The notes under the pieces were generated by a model. It had not been told where the DNA came from and made no database searches. It saw only the letters and a list, made by a program, of their open reading frames with translations. From Candidatus Omnitrophota bacterium (GTDB taxonomy: Bacteria > Omnitrophota > Gorgyraeia > Gygaellales > Profunditerraquicolaceae): DNA of 23,191 nucleotides. A program made the position numbers and the translations under genes. The stretch is from the NCBI GenBank assembly GCA_028710845.1, contig JAQTTI010000007.1, positions 1 through 23,191 on the forward strand. The letters run 5' to 3'. Numbering within the stretch: position 1 is the stretch's first letter; each line of letters opens with the position of its first letter. Below are positions 22,443-23,191 of this stretch, piece after piece.

Positions 22443-23191
22443 TTAGAATAAAAAAAGCCTTAATAAGTTTATCGGATAAAACAGGGATAATCGAATTCGC
22501 CAGGGAGCTAAAGAATTTCGGGGTCGAGATTATTTCAACCGGCGGCACCGCCGGACTACTGCGCAAGAACAATATCGAAGTGACTGAGGTTGCGGATTAT
22601 ACCGGGTTTCCCGAAATCTTAGACGGCAGGGTAAAAACCCTGCATCCTAAAATCCACGCCGGGCTTTTAGCGCTTAGGGATAACCCTAAGCATATGTCTA
22701 CTTTAAGTGAACATAAAATAGAACCAATCGATATGGTGGTGGTTAATTTATACCCTTTTGAAGAAACCGTTAAAAAACCCGGCGTAGAACTTAAAGAAAT
22801 AATCGAAAATATCGATATCGGCGGCCCTTCTATGCTTAGAAGCGCAGCCAAAAACTTTTCTTCGGTGGCGGTAGTTTGTAATCCCCAAAGTTACCCGGAA
22901 ATCCTGCTTGAATTAAAAAAGAATGATGGTTCCTTGGGCGCGGATTTAATGCGCCGGTTAGGAATGGAAGCTTACCGTTTGACCAGCCTTTATGATGCGG
23001 CAATATATAAATATTTGAGCGGTCTGCAGGCTAAAGAAACCGGATTAAACTTTGATCAGGAATTGGTTTTTAATTTTGAAAAAATCCAGGATCTTCGTTA
23101 TGGAGAAAATCCCCATCAACAAGCCGCTTTTTATCGAGAAAAAGGTAAATCCGCAGGCCTGGTAAATTTAAAGCAGCTGCAAGGCAAAGAA
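22439..23191 (+). CDS. purH: PurH: AICAR formyltransferase/IMP cyclohydrolase, 3' partial
   Basis: First 251 codons of purH, open to the window edge. The N-terminal IMP cyclohydrolase (MGS-like) domain shows S-D-K-T-G (13-17), S-T-G-G-T-A, T-G-F-P-E-I-L-D-G-R-V-K-T-L-H-P-K-I-H-A-G and N-L-Y-P-F. The AICAR transformylase domain begins near L-R-Y-G-E-N-P-H-Q. The two last steps of purine synthesis are therefore encoded. About 260 residues lie beyond the window. The ATG overlaps the YchF-like stop by 4 nt (ATGA), so it is translationally coupled to the operon upstream. Confidence 0.95.
   Translation, partial: MIRIKKALISLSDKTGIIEFARELKNFGVEIISTGGTAGLLRKNNIEVTEVADYTGFPEILDGRVKTLHPKIHAGLLALRDNPKHMSTLSEHKIEPIDMVVVNLYPFEETVKKPGVELKEIIENIDIGGPSMLRSAAKNFSSVAVVCNPQSYPEILLELKKNDGSLGADLMRRLGMEAYRLTSLYDAAIYKYLSGLQAKETGLNFDQELVFNFEKIQDLRYGENPHQQAAFYREKGKSAGLVNLKQLQGKE

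Overview
The window reads as a contig from an uncultured Gram-negative bacterium with moderate GC, most probably in the Omnitrophota/PVC neighbourhood. That placement is inference, from gene content only. It rests on a V/A-type ATPase in the order A-B-D-I-K (the order I recall for Chlamydiae), a signal-peptide outer-membrane beta-barrel ending in Phe, PilZ and type IV prepilin genes, and a tandem ddl-like/kamA operon. Coding density is very high, with many 1-11 nt gaps or overlaps. No phage, transposase or CRISPR signal is visible.

Layout. (1) Positions 2-5868: V/A-ATPase genes atpA (5' end off the window), atpB, atpD, atpI and atpK. Subunits E, C, F and G are not here. The K ring protein keeps the Thr-Gln...Tyr, Gln and Glu residues of sodium-binding rings. 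(2) Positions 5875-6151: a hairpin whose left arm copies the first 14 nt of the next tRNA, then tRNA-Val(UAC) and tRNA-Asp(GUC). (3) Positions 6170-8860, minus strand: two minor prepilins, a GspK/PilX-like prepilin with a DUF4900-type body, and an unrecognised anchored Pro/Ser-rich protein. (4) Positions 8983-10506: an outer-membrane barrel transcribed divergently from the prepilins. (5) Positions 10566-12822: overlapping genes for a Trbp111-like tRNA-binding protein, a YkgJ-type CxxCxxCC protein, a DUF2156 protein and a DnaQ-like exonuclease. (6) Positions 12885-18242: a PilZ-TM-coiled-coil-alpha/alpha-toroid protein, an endonuclease III/MagIII-like glycosylase, an M20 peptidase, a PAC2 protein and a YihX-type HAD phosphatase.

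(7) Positions 18243-23191, the most interesting part: a strong-looking promoter, then a 270-nt leader with three hairpins, the first with a U-tract like an intrinsic terminator. Then come two paralogous ddl-like ATP-grasp ligases with altered omega loops, a lysine 2,3-aminomutase with all key residues, a YchF homologue whose GTPase domain has collapsed while the TGS/DUF933 end is intact, and purH (3' end off the window). The reading I favour is a pathway in which beta-lysine, or a peptide containing it, is made and ligated, possibly under RNA-level control. This is a hypothesis.

All calls were made by reading motifs and frames by eye; no database search was possible.
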